Positions 44,546-52,356 of a stretch of DNA of 63,409 bases are shown here, piece by piece; the stretch's first letter is position 1; every line of letters begins with the position of its first letter. The DNA lies in the NCBI GenBank assembly GCA_021797815.1, contig JAJZYZ010000003.1:53091-116499 (forward strand), read 5' to 3'. Source of the DNA: Bacillota bacterium (GTDB taxonomy: Bacteria; Bacillota; Sulfobacillia; Sulfobacillales; JAIMBI01). The translations under genes were made by a program, and so were the position numbers. The notes below the pieces were generated by a model. That model worked only from the letters and a program-made list of their open reading frames with translations, ran no database searches and was not told the DNA's origin.

Positions 44546-44746
44546 TCGGAAGATGCTGTCGCACAAGCCGACGAAAAGGCACGCGCCGGGAGCCTGAAAA
44601 GCGCACGCGTGGCGCTCAGCGCCTTTGACGAGGAAGCCGCCGCACGCATTGCCGCGGCTTCCCGTGTCGCCCTGACTCCCGGATGTTCGGCCCGGCCGCT
44701 GTTAGACGGGCTCCTCCATCGCTTCACGCATGCGCATCATGGCCGC
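44546..44746 (+). pseudogene. Possible in-frame continuation after a TGA
   Basis: After TGA 44543-44545 the same frame runs 66 more codons to TGA 44744-44746, with helical protein-like sequence (SEDAVAQADEKARAGSLKSARVALSAFDEEAAARIAAASR). Possibilities: a nonsense mutation in a longer gene, read-through, or chance openness in GC-rich DNA. I find only weak hairpins behind this TGA, with no convincing SECIS, so selenocysteine is not favoured. Confidence 0.3.
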
Positions 44747-44757
44747 GGCTGACGGCG

Positions 44758-44988
44758 TTATCCCGCTTCGCTCTGTGGCCGGAACGTGACAAGCCAGGTT
44801 CCGTCCGGCCACTCCACCGCCTCCGTCTCGTATCCGCGCCCGCCCATCAGATTAATCAGAGGATCCGGCCGAAACGTGGCCAGCAGCTCCCAGGCCTCGC
44901 TCGCTCCCAGGCCGGCCTGAAAAGCCATGATGGTTTCGAAAGGCTCCCGTCCCTCCTCAAGATCGCTGCGTACATCCAGGCGCTTCAT
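44758..44988 (-). CDS. DUF2249 small protein (d)
   Basis: A 76-residue protein, MKRLDVRSDLEEGREPFETIMAFQAGLGASEAWELLATFRPDPLINLMGGRGYETEAVEWPDGTWLVTF. L-D-V-R-x-D-L-x-x-G-x-E-P-F is the DUF2249 N-terminal signature. The ATG at 44988 has AAGGAGGGG upstream. CRP-like site D is 90 bp upstream. Function unknown. Confidence 0.85.
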   Translation of the reverse strand: MKRLDVRSDLEEGREPFETIMAFQAGLGASEAWELLATFRPDPLINLMGGRGYETEAVEWPDGTWLVTFRPQSEAG

Positions 44989-45525
44989 GTCTAATTTGCC
45001 CCTCCTTCGTCTCCTATGCGCGCCGGTGCCGCGCGCCTTCCCGTGCCCTAAAGTGTGCGTGGCGCGGGTGGGAGCGCCGTGATCGGGATCACAGTGGCCG
45101 TCCCGGCAGTACTTCGCGCCCGTCTTCTGACCTGACCGCTCCTGGTGCGAGATTGTGACCGCCGACACGGTGGGCCGCGGCGCGAGGGCGTACATAAGAC
45201 GCGAGGGGCCGGGGCTCGCGGCTCCAAAATCTCGGAGGGTACATCCGTCGAGCCCGAAGCCGCCATCGCGGCGCTTCCGCTCATCGTCAGGCCCGGCCGC
45301 GACGCCCACTCGATGCTGCTCCGGCGGGACGATAGGCCACAGGTTTCGGCTTCGCCTGCGCGGGCCAGGCCGTCCAGCCATTGGCCCCCGGTAGGGAGTT
45401 GCGGTTCCGCTTCGGAGAGACGTCCTGACTGACGACCCGTAGGAGCGTGAGAACGGGAGGCTCGCGACGCGGGTGCGTCGCCGGGTCAGCGCACAGGCTG
45501 TCCATTCACTAAGGAGGAGTCGTTG
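44989..45525. other. Divergent regulatory region (537 bp)
   Basis: Between DUF2249 (d) and the hemerythrin gene. No convincing coding frame. Contains CRP-like site D (45078-45093) and the strong ribosome site AAGGAGGAG (45511-45519) of the hemerythrin gene. Confidence 0.5.
45078..45093. promoter_or_regulatory. CRP/FNR-like site D
   Basis: CGTGA-N6-TCACA, nearly the same 16-mer as site A (13-base run TCGGGATCACA-like core). It is 90 bp from the DUF2249 (d) start and 433 bp from the hemerythrin start. Confidence 0.6.
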
Positions 45526-45984
45526 ATGACACAAGAGGTCGCAGAAATCGTGGCCGCCATCGAAGGGCACCATGCGGCGATGGTGCAGGAATTAGCCGCC
45601 CGGGCCGCCGTGGTCGTGGAGACGGACGGGGGAGAAGCCCGCGAGCGCGCCCGCCACGAGCTCGTAGCCTACATCGATGGTGAACTTCTTCCGCACGCAC
45701 AGGCCGAAGAGGCCACCCTCTACGCGCGGGGCGCAGACGATCCGGGATTGGCGACGCTCGTGGCGAGCATGATTCGCGAGCATGAAGTGCTGAAGAGCCT
45801 CCGAGACGACCTCGCCCGTGGGCCTGGCCGGACGGCGCTCCTCCTCCGCACGGGAGCCTTCACCGGGCTCTTTGAGACGCATGCCGCCAAAGAAAATGAG
45901 TTTCTGGTCCCGGGACTCGTCGCTGCCGGCGTGGACATCGGCGCGCTCCTTGGCGCCTTGCGCGAGGAGCTCATCGGTCACTGA
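45526..45984 (+). CDS. Hemerythrin-like HHE domain protein
   Basis: A 152-residue four-helix protein. Diiron-type ligands are visible: H-H in IEGHHAAMV, His in ELLPHAQAEEATLY with E-E, His in IREHEVL, and His/Glu in FETHAAKENEFLVP. Hemerythrin-like proteins bind O2 or NO, or repair Fe-S centres (YtfE/Ric). The ATG at 45526 follows AAGGAGGAG. It sits 16 bp from the end of the convergent Crp/Fnr gene. Confidence 0.9.
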   Translation: MTQEVAEIVAAIEGHHAAMVQELAARAAVVVETDGGEARERARHELVAYIDGELLPHAQAEEATLYARGADDPGLATLVASMIREHEVLKSLRDDLARGPGRTALLLRTGAFTGLFETHAAKENEFLVPGLVAAGVDIGALLGALREELIGH

Positions 45985-46000
45985 CGCCGGCCGCGTTTCC

Positions 46001-46735
46001 TTAGATCGGAAGGCGATGGGGGCGGGCCGGGAGGTCGCTGGCGTCGGCCCCCGCCTCCACATACGCGGCCAGCCGGTCGCGATTCACGATCCGGATATGC
46101 CGATAGCCGCTCTCCACCCATCCGCGCCGCTGAAAGTCTGCCAGGACGCGGCTCACGGTCTCGCGCTTGGTGCCGACCATATGGGCCAGATCCTCGTGCG
46201 TGAGCGCCACGTCGAGACCTTCTCGCGCCGATAGGGTTGAGAGAATTACGGCCACCTGGATCGCGACCGGGCGTCCGCGGGTGTCGCTCACCAGTTCTTG
46301 GATATAGCGAAGGCGCGCCGCCAGCATTCGGCTCACGGATTCTCCGAAATCAGGCAGGGTTCGGTGCAGGCGAAGAAACCTCTCGCGCTCCATCCAAAAA
46401 AGACGCGTGGGGTTGTCAAGCGTCCGGGCCGTCGCCGGGTAGCCGGACCCGTCCCAGATACCCGCGATTCCGACGATGTCCCCTGGCTGCCAGATGCCGG
46501 TGGTGTACACCAGCCCATCGGAGCCCGTGCGTTCGATGGCCGTACGGCCTTCGACGATGACCCATAGCCCGCTCGTGGGCTCTCCCTGTCGGAACACGAA
46601 CTCGCCACTCGTAAAGGTGCGGGTGACCCCGTTCTCGTCGAGAACATTGGCCGGAATCGACTGGAACAGCGTGAGGCTTCCAGGCGTAACGACGCGTGTC
46701 GGCGGACTCTGGCCGCCCTGGCTGGACTTTTCCAT
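46001..46735 (-). CDS. Crp/Fnr family transcriptional regulator without cysteines
   Basis: A 244-residue regulator. The N-terminal cyclic-nucleotide-binding-fold sensor runs to about 130 (GEFVFRQGEPTSGLWVIVEGRTAI, QPGDIVGIAGIWD), then a dimerisation helix and a C-terminal HTH (LTHEDLAHMVGTKRETVSRVLADFQRRGWV). The recognition helix R-E-T-V-S-R has the CRP-type R-E-x3-R, which reads TGTGA half-sites. The CRP cAMP contacts (G-E-L-G and R-S-A) are replaced (G-I-A-G, P-A-T-A), and no cysteine exists in the protein, so neither cAMP nor an FNR-type 4Fe-4S cluster is expected. This resembles DNR/NnrR/HcpR-type heme/NO sensors. CRP-like site E is 46 bp upstream of its start. Confidence 0.88.
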   Translation of the reverse strand: MEKSSQGGQSPPTRVVTPGSLTLFQSIPANVLDENGVTRTFTSGEFVFRQGEPTSGLWVIVEGRTAIERTGSDGLVYTTGIWQPGDIVGIAGIWDGSGYPATARTLDNPTRLFWMERERFLRLHRTLPDFGESVSRMLAARLRYIQELVSDTRGRPVAIQVAVILSTLSAREGLDVALTHEDLAHMVGTKRETVSRVLADFQRRGWVESGYRHIRIVNRDRLAAYVEAGADASDLPARPHRLPI

Positions 46736-46780
46736 AACGCCATACTACCGACTCCGGGACGCGGCCGCACGCGGCGTTTT

Positions 46781-46796
46781 CGTGATCTGAGTCACG
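46781..46796. promoter_or_regulatory. CRP/FNR-like site E
   Basis: CGTGA-N6-TCACG, 8 of 10 match and self-symmetric. It lies 46 bp upstream of the regulator gene (likely autoregulation) and 67 bp upstream of the divergent small gene at 46863. Confidence 0.6.
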
Positions 46797-46862
46797 TTCC
46801 ACGTCAGGAGGCCGTGGCACGGTCAAGGCGAGACCACGTTCTGAAAATCGGGGAGGCGTCAG

Positions 46863-47075
46863 ATGCATCACGAGCCTCGCATGGTCGTTCAAGTCGCCCG
46901 TCGGATGTGCATGGGCGGCGCGGAGGGCCTGAGCCTGTTGGGGGACGCCGGCAATCTGGCGCTCTCTTTCGTCCGCGGCCGCATGCATGCGACCGACCGC
47001 ATCTATTCGGACAGGTGGGACCGTCTGACGCACGGGCACGTAAGCGGCCGGTGGGTGTGGATGGACGGTGCCTGA
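46863..47075 (+). CDS. Uncharacterised 70-aa protein upstream of membrane paralogue 3
   Basis: MHHEPRMVVQVARRMCMGGAEGLSLLGDAGNLALSFVRGRMHATDRIYSDRW... The ATG follows GGGGAGG at seven bases, a good ribosome site. Protein-like, one Cys, no membrane segment; family not recognised. It sits between CRP-like site E and paralogue 3 and probably shares their transcript. Confidence 0.6.
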   Translation: MHHEPRMVVQVARRMCMGGAEGLSLLGDAGNLALSFVRGRMHATDRIYSDRWDRLTHGHVSGRWVWMDGA

Positions 47076-47121
47076 AAAGGTCTTGGGTGCTGGGACAAGG
47101 ACGCTTCCGGGGAAGAATTCG

Positions 47122-48369
47122 GTGAAGGGTCGCGTCCGGACCGACCAGGCGCCCAACCTCGGCACCCCCTTGCCCTTCTTCGGTGCGGCACAGCTCTTCG
47201 CCGTGAGCGGGCTCCTCATGCTTTCGCTCAATGCCCGCACGGTCGTGCAGGGTGTCCTTACGGGACCTGTGGTCGTGAGCATGGTCCATCTCTTCACGCT
47301 TGGAACCATCACCATGGCCATGATGGGGGCCCTCTATCAGTGGCTCCCCGTGATTGGGGCGGGGACCACGGTTCCGGCCTGGAGGGCGCGCCTGCAGTTT
47401 GTCCTGTTCACGGCGGGGGTGCTGGGATTCGTGCCGGGCGTTGCCACCGGACGCACCCCGCTCTTGGTGATGGGCGGCGTCGCGCTGGAAAGCGGCCTCG
47501 TACTGTTCCTGTACAATATCGCGGCCATGGGCCTTCTCCGCCACCTTCGAGCGCGAGACAGCGCCCTCGTGGCGGCGGGACTTGCGGCTCTTGCCGCCAC
47601 GGCCATCCTGGGCGGCCTCATGGCCGGGCGACTTGCCGCCGGGACCGCGATCCCCAACTCCTGGTTGGCGGCCCATCTGGTCCTTGGACCGGGCGCATTC
47701 GCAGGCCTGGTGCTGGCCGGCGTATCGTACCGGCTCTTGCCGATGTTTCTGCCGGCCCCGCCGCATCCGTCCCGATCCGGCTGGGTGCTGGGATTTGGAA
47801 GCGCGGCCATCGTGTCGGGCGTGCTGATGCCCGCGCTCCCGTTGGTCCCGATTGCGGTCCCGCTCCTGTCTCTCACCGCCGCCGGCGTGTTCTATCTCCT
47901 CGACGTGTCGCGGTACTGGAGACAGCGCCGACGGCGAACACCGGACGGGCTTCTCCTTCTCATCGGATCATCACATTTAGGCCTTCTGGCGGCCCTCGTC
48001 ACAATCGTGTTGGCGGTGGCCGGGGCGCGTCCTCTCCTCCCCGCCGCCGTCGCCGTATCCGTTCTTGGATGGTATCTCCTGGCCTGGCTCGGGTTCTCCC
48101 AGCGCATCCTGCCTTTCATCGCGTGGCTGCATGGGATGAGAGGCGGGCGGCGCGACACACCGCATGTGGCCGAACTCTGGCCATCCTGGCTCGGCTGGAT
48201 GACGAGCGTCGGCGCGATCGCGGGCAGCGTCGGCGTTCTCATCGGCTTTCTGATACGTGTCGTTTGGACGCTCCAGGCAGGATCTCTCCTGCTGGCGGCA
48301 TCCATCGTGTTATTTCACGGAGGCGGCTGGCGCATGCTGGCCCGGGTGCACCGGCGCGCTCACCGCTGA
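47122..48369 (+). CDS. Heme-copper-oxidase-subunit-I-like polytopic membrane protein (paralogue 3)
   Basis: A 415-residue, ~12-helix protein. VHLFTLGTITMAMMGALYQWLPVIG, AHLVLGPGAFAGLVLAGVSYRLLPMF and LPFIAWLHGM align with paralogue 1. Start chosen as GTG 47122 because GGGGAAG is correctly spaced and TDQAPNLGTPLPFF then aligns with TDNAPPLALPLTFF of paralogue 1; a GTG at 47068 overlapping the small gene stop is the alternative. Function unknown. Confidence 0.7.
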   Translation: MKGRVRTDQAPNLGTPLPFFGAAQLFAVSGLLMLSLNARTVVQGVLTGPVVVSMVHLFTLGTITMAMMGALYQWLPVIGAGTTVPAWRARLQFVLFTAGVLGFVPGVATGRTPLLVMGGVALESGLVLFLYNIAAMGLLRHLRARDSALVAAGLAALAATAILGGLMAGRLAAGTAIPNSWLAAHLVLGPGAFAGLVLAGVSYRLLPMFLPAPPHPSRSGWVLGFGSAAIVSGVLMPALPLVPIAVPLLSLTAAGVFYLLDVSRYWRQRRRRTPDGLLLLIGSSHLGLLAALVTIVLAVAGARPLLPAAVAVSVLGWYLLAWLGFSQRILPFIAWLHGMRGGRRDTPHVAELWPSWLGWMTSVGAIAGSVGVLIGFLIRVVWTLQAGSLLLAASIVLFHGGGWRMLARVHRRAHR

Positions 48370-48438
48370 TCCGACGGGCCCTCGGGCGCTACACTGAACC
48401 CGCGAGGCCGAGCGCGAAAAGAAAAAGGAGCAAACGGC

Positions 48439-48615
48439 GTGGCTATCGAGGCGGGGTCCTCGGTTCGTGACCCTCGGGTGCCCGGACGCGAGGGTACGGT
48501 CCTGGCCGTGTCTGTGAACCCGGTGTGTCTTCTTCGGACCCTCACCATCGCATGGCGGGACACGGGCACGGTCGAAGAGGTGGTCGAAACCGACCTCGGC
48601 CCCCTGGAAGACTGA
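48439..48615 (+). CDS. Uncharacterised 58-aa protein
   Basis: GTG 48439 follows AAAGGAG with eight-base spacing. The product (VAIEAGSSVRDPRVPGREGTVLAVSVNPVCLLRTLTIAWRDTGTVEEVVETDLGPLED) reads like a small beta-rich domain of the KOW/SH3-like type: GREGTVLAV, TIAWRDTG, VEEVVETDL. It is located 69 bp after paralogue 3. Function unknown. Confidence 0.6.
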   Translation: MAIEAGSSVRDPRVPGREGTVLAVSVNPVCLLRTLTIAWRDTGTVEEVVETDLGPLED

Positions 48616-48773
48616 CTGAATTGGCGCCCGGCGTATGGAGCGGCTGGGACATGCGGCCAGCTTTATCTTCAAGGCGCGGCCCACAGTGCGCGTGCCGCCA
48701 TGCCATACAGGGTTCGGCCGCCCGGCTGCCGAGCTCCCGGGTGGCCGAATGACGCGCTCGTCTCTGATGGCCG

Positions 48774-49151
48774 CTAGAGGCTCAGGGCCTGGCTCATGAA
48801 GTAGATGCGGGCCTCTTGGATGTGGCTGTCTTCGATGTCATAGACAACACAGAGGGGAATCCGCACCGGATCCGCCCGTGCGGCCATTCCGGCAAACTCC
48901 TTCACCTGCCGGCCGACAAAGTCACACTCGACAATGCCGCCGCTCTCGGTCCCCTGCACCCGGGCGTTCTCCACGCGAGCGTCAAAGGTCCCGTGATAGA
49001 AGTCGTTCAGCATGGCGGTGATGGCCTCGCGACCCTCGGCGCTGCCCCCGCTGCCCTCCAACCGAAATACGGCGTCGTGCGCCACGAGGTCGGTCGCGTG
49101 ATCGCCGCTCAGGTACTGGTTCAGCACCTTGAGGTTTTCGTTGACTCCCAT
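48774..49151 (-). CDS. SnoaL/NTF2-like protein
   Basis: A 125-residue protein with NTF2-like layout: LKVLNQYLSGDHATDLVAHDAVFRLEG, GREAITAMLNDFYHGTFDARVENARVQG and VYDIEDSHIQEARIYFM, as in SnoaL-type cyclases, limonene-epoxide-hydrolase-like and stress-associated small proteins. The ATG at 49151 has AAGGAGGT nine bases upstream. Catalytic function cannot be assigned. Confidence 0.7.
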   Translation of the reverse strand: MGVNENLKVLNQYLSGDHATDLVAHDAVFRLEGSGGSAEGREAITAMLNDFYHGTFDARVENARVQGTESGGIVECDFVGRQVKEFAGMAARADPVRIPLCVVYDIEDSHIQEARIYFMSQALSL

Positions 49152-49590
49152 CCTCACTCACCTCCTTTCCCACGTCCCGTGGGGGACGGTTTCTGGTATC
49201 GGCCACAGAGGCGGTCCTTCTCGAAACGAGATGCAGCGGCCAGCAACCCGATAAGCCCGCGTACAAAGAGCAGGTGGACAGCGCACATGCCTTCTCGCGG
49301 CTATGAGAGGACGATTCGCCCGTCGGCATTTTGTGTCCTGGCAGTGGAGCATAAGATTTCTTGAAATATCGAAGGAGTCTGGCCTGTCGCTACCGCGGAG
49401 ACCAGCGCGACAATGAGCCGGTCCCTCTTACCAGTGCGGTCGGGCCGGATCCACTCGCGCACGAAGTCCCGCGACCACGAGGAGCCACTGCCGGAGCCGC
49501 TGGGACTTCACGGGCGCGGGCGACGAAACACGGCAACTAGGCCGGCGCGCGGCCTATTGGCCATGCGCGCCGCTCCTGGTTGCGGACGCC
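49152..49590. other. Intergenic region (440 bp)
   Basis: No recognisable gene. Near the GH4 gene end is a perfect 6 bp hairpin TAGGCC (49538-49543) / GGCCTA (49551-49556), loop GGCGCGC, which could terminate the minus-strand sugar operon; there is no strong T tract. Confidence 0.45.
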
Positions 49591-50856
49591 CTACTGGTAG
49601 GGGTCGACAAAATCCCGGTTGACCTCAAAAAACTCCGACAAGATGGCCTCGGAGTCTTCGGCGTCCGGGAACAGGGGGTGCACAAGCATCGACAGACGGA
49701 GGTCTCGAAGGCTCCGGGAAAGAGCCGCCCGTACCCAGTAGCGATATACGGTAGACATCGTGAGCACGAGCGGGAAGACAGCCTCCGGCAGAGGACCGGT
49801 GTCAAGCGCCAGCACCTCACCGTTCACGGCCACCGCCGGGACCTCCACCACCGTGTCCGGCGGAAGGCCGGTCAGGGTGCTGCCGTTGCGGACGTTCACG
49901 TAATGAACACGGTGGTCGTTGGTGACCAGACTCTGAATCAGATTGACCACCACCTTAGAGTACCCGAAGCCGCCGCGCTTACTCAGAAGGTCCGGCACGG
50001 TGTCGGCACCCGGCTCGGCATACAGGCTCATCAGTTCTTTCTCGAGGGCAAGAACCTGCTGGCCCCGGCTCGCTTCTCGTTCCTGGAGCTCCTGGAGCCG
50101 GCGTCGGGCATGGAAGTAGTACTGGAGGTACCCGTTGATTCCGAGGCCGAGATCGCCTAAAACGTGTTCCGAGAAGGGAAACCCTGGAGACCATGGCCCG
50201 ACTTGTCCGAGCACGTCCGGCAGACGATTGACGGCCGAGCTTCCGGCCGTAATCTGAGACACGAACGTAAGATGGTTCAGACCCTTCCAGTCCATGGCGA
50301 TGTCGGCCGTGTCCACGCCCAGGGTCTCTGCGGCCGCCTTGACGAAGAAGAGGGGGGAATTGCAGACGCCGACCGCGTTCACCTCCAGCGCCTGCAGGAA
50401 CTGGGTCATGGCCCCGGCTGGATTCGTAAAGTTCATCACCTGTGCGTGCGGCGCCCGCCGGCGGATAAGCTCGGCCAGCTTCTCATAGATGGGCACCGAA
50501 CGGAGATAGGCCCCGAGACCAGGAACGGTTACCGTTTCTACGAACGGCACCGCATGTCGGAGCGCTATCGCCTCATCTTCTATCCGCATCTTCTGGCCGC
50601 CGGCTCGCAGCTGGATGAGGACAAAGTCGCTCCCGTCAATCGCCTCCGCGTAATCGGCCGTCGTCTCGACGCGGAACGTCCTCCCCTTCTTGGCCACCTG
50701 CCGTCGCGCCATCCGGGCGATGGTGTCAAGCCGTTCACCGTCGATGTCCATCAATACCAGAGAACCGATCGACAGCGGACACTCGGCCAGAAGATCCACG
50801 AGCTCTGGCGTGAACACGCTTCCGCCGCCAATCACGCCGATCTTGATATCTCTCAT
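49591..50856 (-). CDS. Glycoside hydrolase family 4 enzyme (6-phospho-glycosidase type)
   Basis: A 421-residue GH4 protein, NAD+- and divalent-metal-dependent. N-terminal Rossmann motif KIGVIGGGSVFTPELV, metal-binding cysteine C165 in VGVCNSP, and MDWKGLNHLTFV with the catalytic-region Asn-His. FTNPAGAMTQ is also typical. The subfamily cleaving 6-phospho-beta-glucosides (LicH/CelF-like) is the nearest I recognise. It lies 36 bp after the FGGY kinase gene in the same direction, so they probably work on one imported sugar. Confidence 0.9.
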   Translation of the reverse strand: MRDIKIGVIGGGSVFTPELVDLLAECPLSIGSLVLMDIDGERLDTIARMARRQVAKKGRTFRVETTADYAEAIDGSDFVLIQLRAGGQKMRIEDEAIALRHAVPFVETVTVPGLGAYLRSVPIYEKLAELIRRRAPHAQVMNFTNPAGAMTQFLQALEVNAVGVCNSPLFFVKAAAETLGVDTADIAMDWKGLNHLTFVSQITAGSSAVNRLPDVLGQVGPWSPGFPFSEHVLGDLGLGINGYLQYYFHARRRLQELQEREASRGQQVLALEKELMSLYAEPGADTVPDLLSKRGGFGYSKVVVNLIQSLVTNDHRVHYVNVRNGSTLTGLPPDTVVEVPAVAVNGEVLALDTGPLPEAVFPLVLTMSTVYRYWVRAALSRSLRDLRLSMLVHPLFPDAEDSEAILSEFFEVNRDFVDPYQ

Positions 50857-50892
50857 GACGCTCTCCTCTCGTCTGGGGCCGTCGGCCCCACC

Positions 50893-52356
50893 TCATGCCC
50901 ATGCCAAAGCATCAAACACGTCCCGGTATGCCTCGTGGCGCTTGGCGTCCGCCTCTACCGCAGTGACCCGGTCCCGAAAAAGTTCTGCCGCCTGCTCCAG
51001 GCTGTCGAAGTATCCAGCTCCCACGCCTCCGAGAAGCGCCGCCCCCACCGCGGAGAGCTCCGACAGCTCATGCACGTATACCGTCCGATTCAACATGTCG
51101 GCCTTCAACTGTCCCATGACGCGGCCGCGCGAAGCGCCCCCGGTCATGATGAGGGCTGGCGGCGGGCCCGATCGACCGGTCTCCAAAAGCTCGAACATGC
51201 GGGCTCCAAGATAGCCGATCCCCTCCACCACCATGCGCGCCATCTCGCCAGGTCCGACCCTGGCGTCAACGCCGGAGAAGGACGCCTTCCTGTCCCGGGA
51301 CTGGTGGGGGAAGAACTGGTGCCCGAGAAACGGGGCGTAGATGCGGCCCGCCGGCGCCTGCGGTGGGGCGTCGGCAGCCGCCGCCAGGAAATCCGAGGGA
51401 GACAGCCCGAGAACCCTTCGCGCCCACTCAATCTGTCCCCCGCTCCAGAACTCGAGGCTCTGGGTCCCCAGGCCTGGCAGGACATGCAGGTCGTGCAGCA
51501 CCTCGTGCGGCTCGCCACCGCCCCAGCCGCCCTCGGCCCCGATCTCCACGAACTGGGCCGCCATCTCCCATGTTCCCAGAACATTGAGCGATGCGGCCGG
51601 CCCGGTAATACCGGCCGCGAGCGCGGCCGCCAGGTAGTCGTGGCCACCGCTTGCCACCACCACCCGCCGCCCTGGCAACAGCCACCGATTCTCGCCGAGG
51701 CCAGTGCCCGCGGGCCGGAGCTCGGGAAACCAGGCGGGGTTGAGGTGACCCGCCCCGAGGAGAGCCGGCGACCATGTCCGGGTCCGCCGGTCAAACGCAC
51801 CGCTCGCTCCCGCGGTGGACGGCTCGGCGGCCATCACTCCCGAAAGCCGGGCCGCCACATAACCCCCGATAGACAGCACGCCGACCACCTGCTCGGCACG
51901 GGCCGGGTCGTGCTCCCGGAGCCACGCGAGATGAAATACGGGTGGATGATACCAGTGGGGACTCCCTGCTTCCTCATAGAACCGGTCGGCGTCATACGGA
52001 AGGCACGCGTCCATCTCTTCCGGGCGGACGCCCTCCCAGTGCCCCACCACCGGCCATACGGGCCGAAGATCTTTATCCACCGCCACGAGCGGGGGTCCCG
52101 CCGAAGACACGGCGATGGCGACGGTCCCCCGCCCTGGCGGCACCAATTCCCGGATTAGCTGGAAGCCGGTCTCGACCAGCGCCTCTGGGTCACTGAGACG
52201 CCGGTAGGTTTCGCTTCCGATGGAGCAATCTCTGGCCCGGACCGGGGGTGCTGCGGCCTTGAGTCCCGCCACCTGACCGGTCGCCGGATCCACGAGGACC
52301 GCCTTTACACGGGTCTGGCCGTAATCGAGGCCCAAGAGCCAGTCGGCGTCAGGCAT
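50893..52356 (-). CDS. FGGY family carbohydrate kinase
   Basis: A 487-residue sugar kinase. N-terminal phosphate-1 motif LLGLDYGQTRVKAVLVDPATGQ, C-terminal MARMVVEGIGYLGARMFELLE and ALIMTGGASRGRVMGQLKADMLNRTVYV, and AVGAALLGGVGAG match the FGGY fold (ribulo-/xylulo-/glycerol kinases). A glycine-rich insertion (GAEGGWGGGEPHEV) lies near the sugar site. Substrate unknown. The ATG at 52356 overlaps the stop of an upstream minus-strand frame, with GGAGCC as the ribosome site. Confidence 0.9.
   Translation of the reverse strand: MPDADWLLGLDYGQTRVKAVLVDPATGQVAGLKAAAPPVRARDCSIGSETYRRLSDPEALVETGFQLIRELVPPGRGTVAIAVSSAGPPLVAVDKDLRPVWPVVGHWEGVRPEEMDACLPYDADRFYEEAGSPHWYHPPVFHLAWLREHDPARAEQVVGVLSIGGYVAARLSGVMAAEPSTAGASGAFDRRTRTWSPALLGAGHLNPAWFPELRPAGTGLGENRWLLPGRRVVVASGGHDYLAAALAAGITGPAASLNVLGTWEMAAQFVEIGAEGGWGGGEPHEVLHDLHVLPGLGTQSLEFWSGGQIEWARRVLGLSPSDFLAAAADAPPQAPAGRIYAPFLGHQFFPHQSRDRKASFSGVDARVGPGEMARMVVEGIGYLGARMFELLETGRSGPPPALIMTGGASRGRVMGQLKADMLNRTVYVHELSELSAVGAALLGGVGAGYFDSLEQAAELFRDRVTAVEADAKRHEAYRDVFDALAWA

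Noticed and set aside
44543-44572. Second selenocysteine codon in the DUF2249-like gene
   Set aside because: No redox motif surrounds this TGA and no convincing SECIS hairpin follows, so it is kept only as a low-confidence observation.
46001-46735. Calling the Crp/Fnr protein a cAMP receptor
   Set aside because: The residues that contact cAMP in CRP (Glu in GELG, Arg in RSA) are replaced here.
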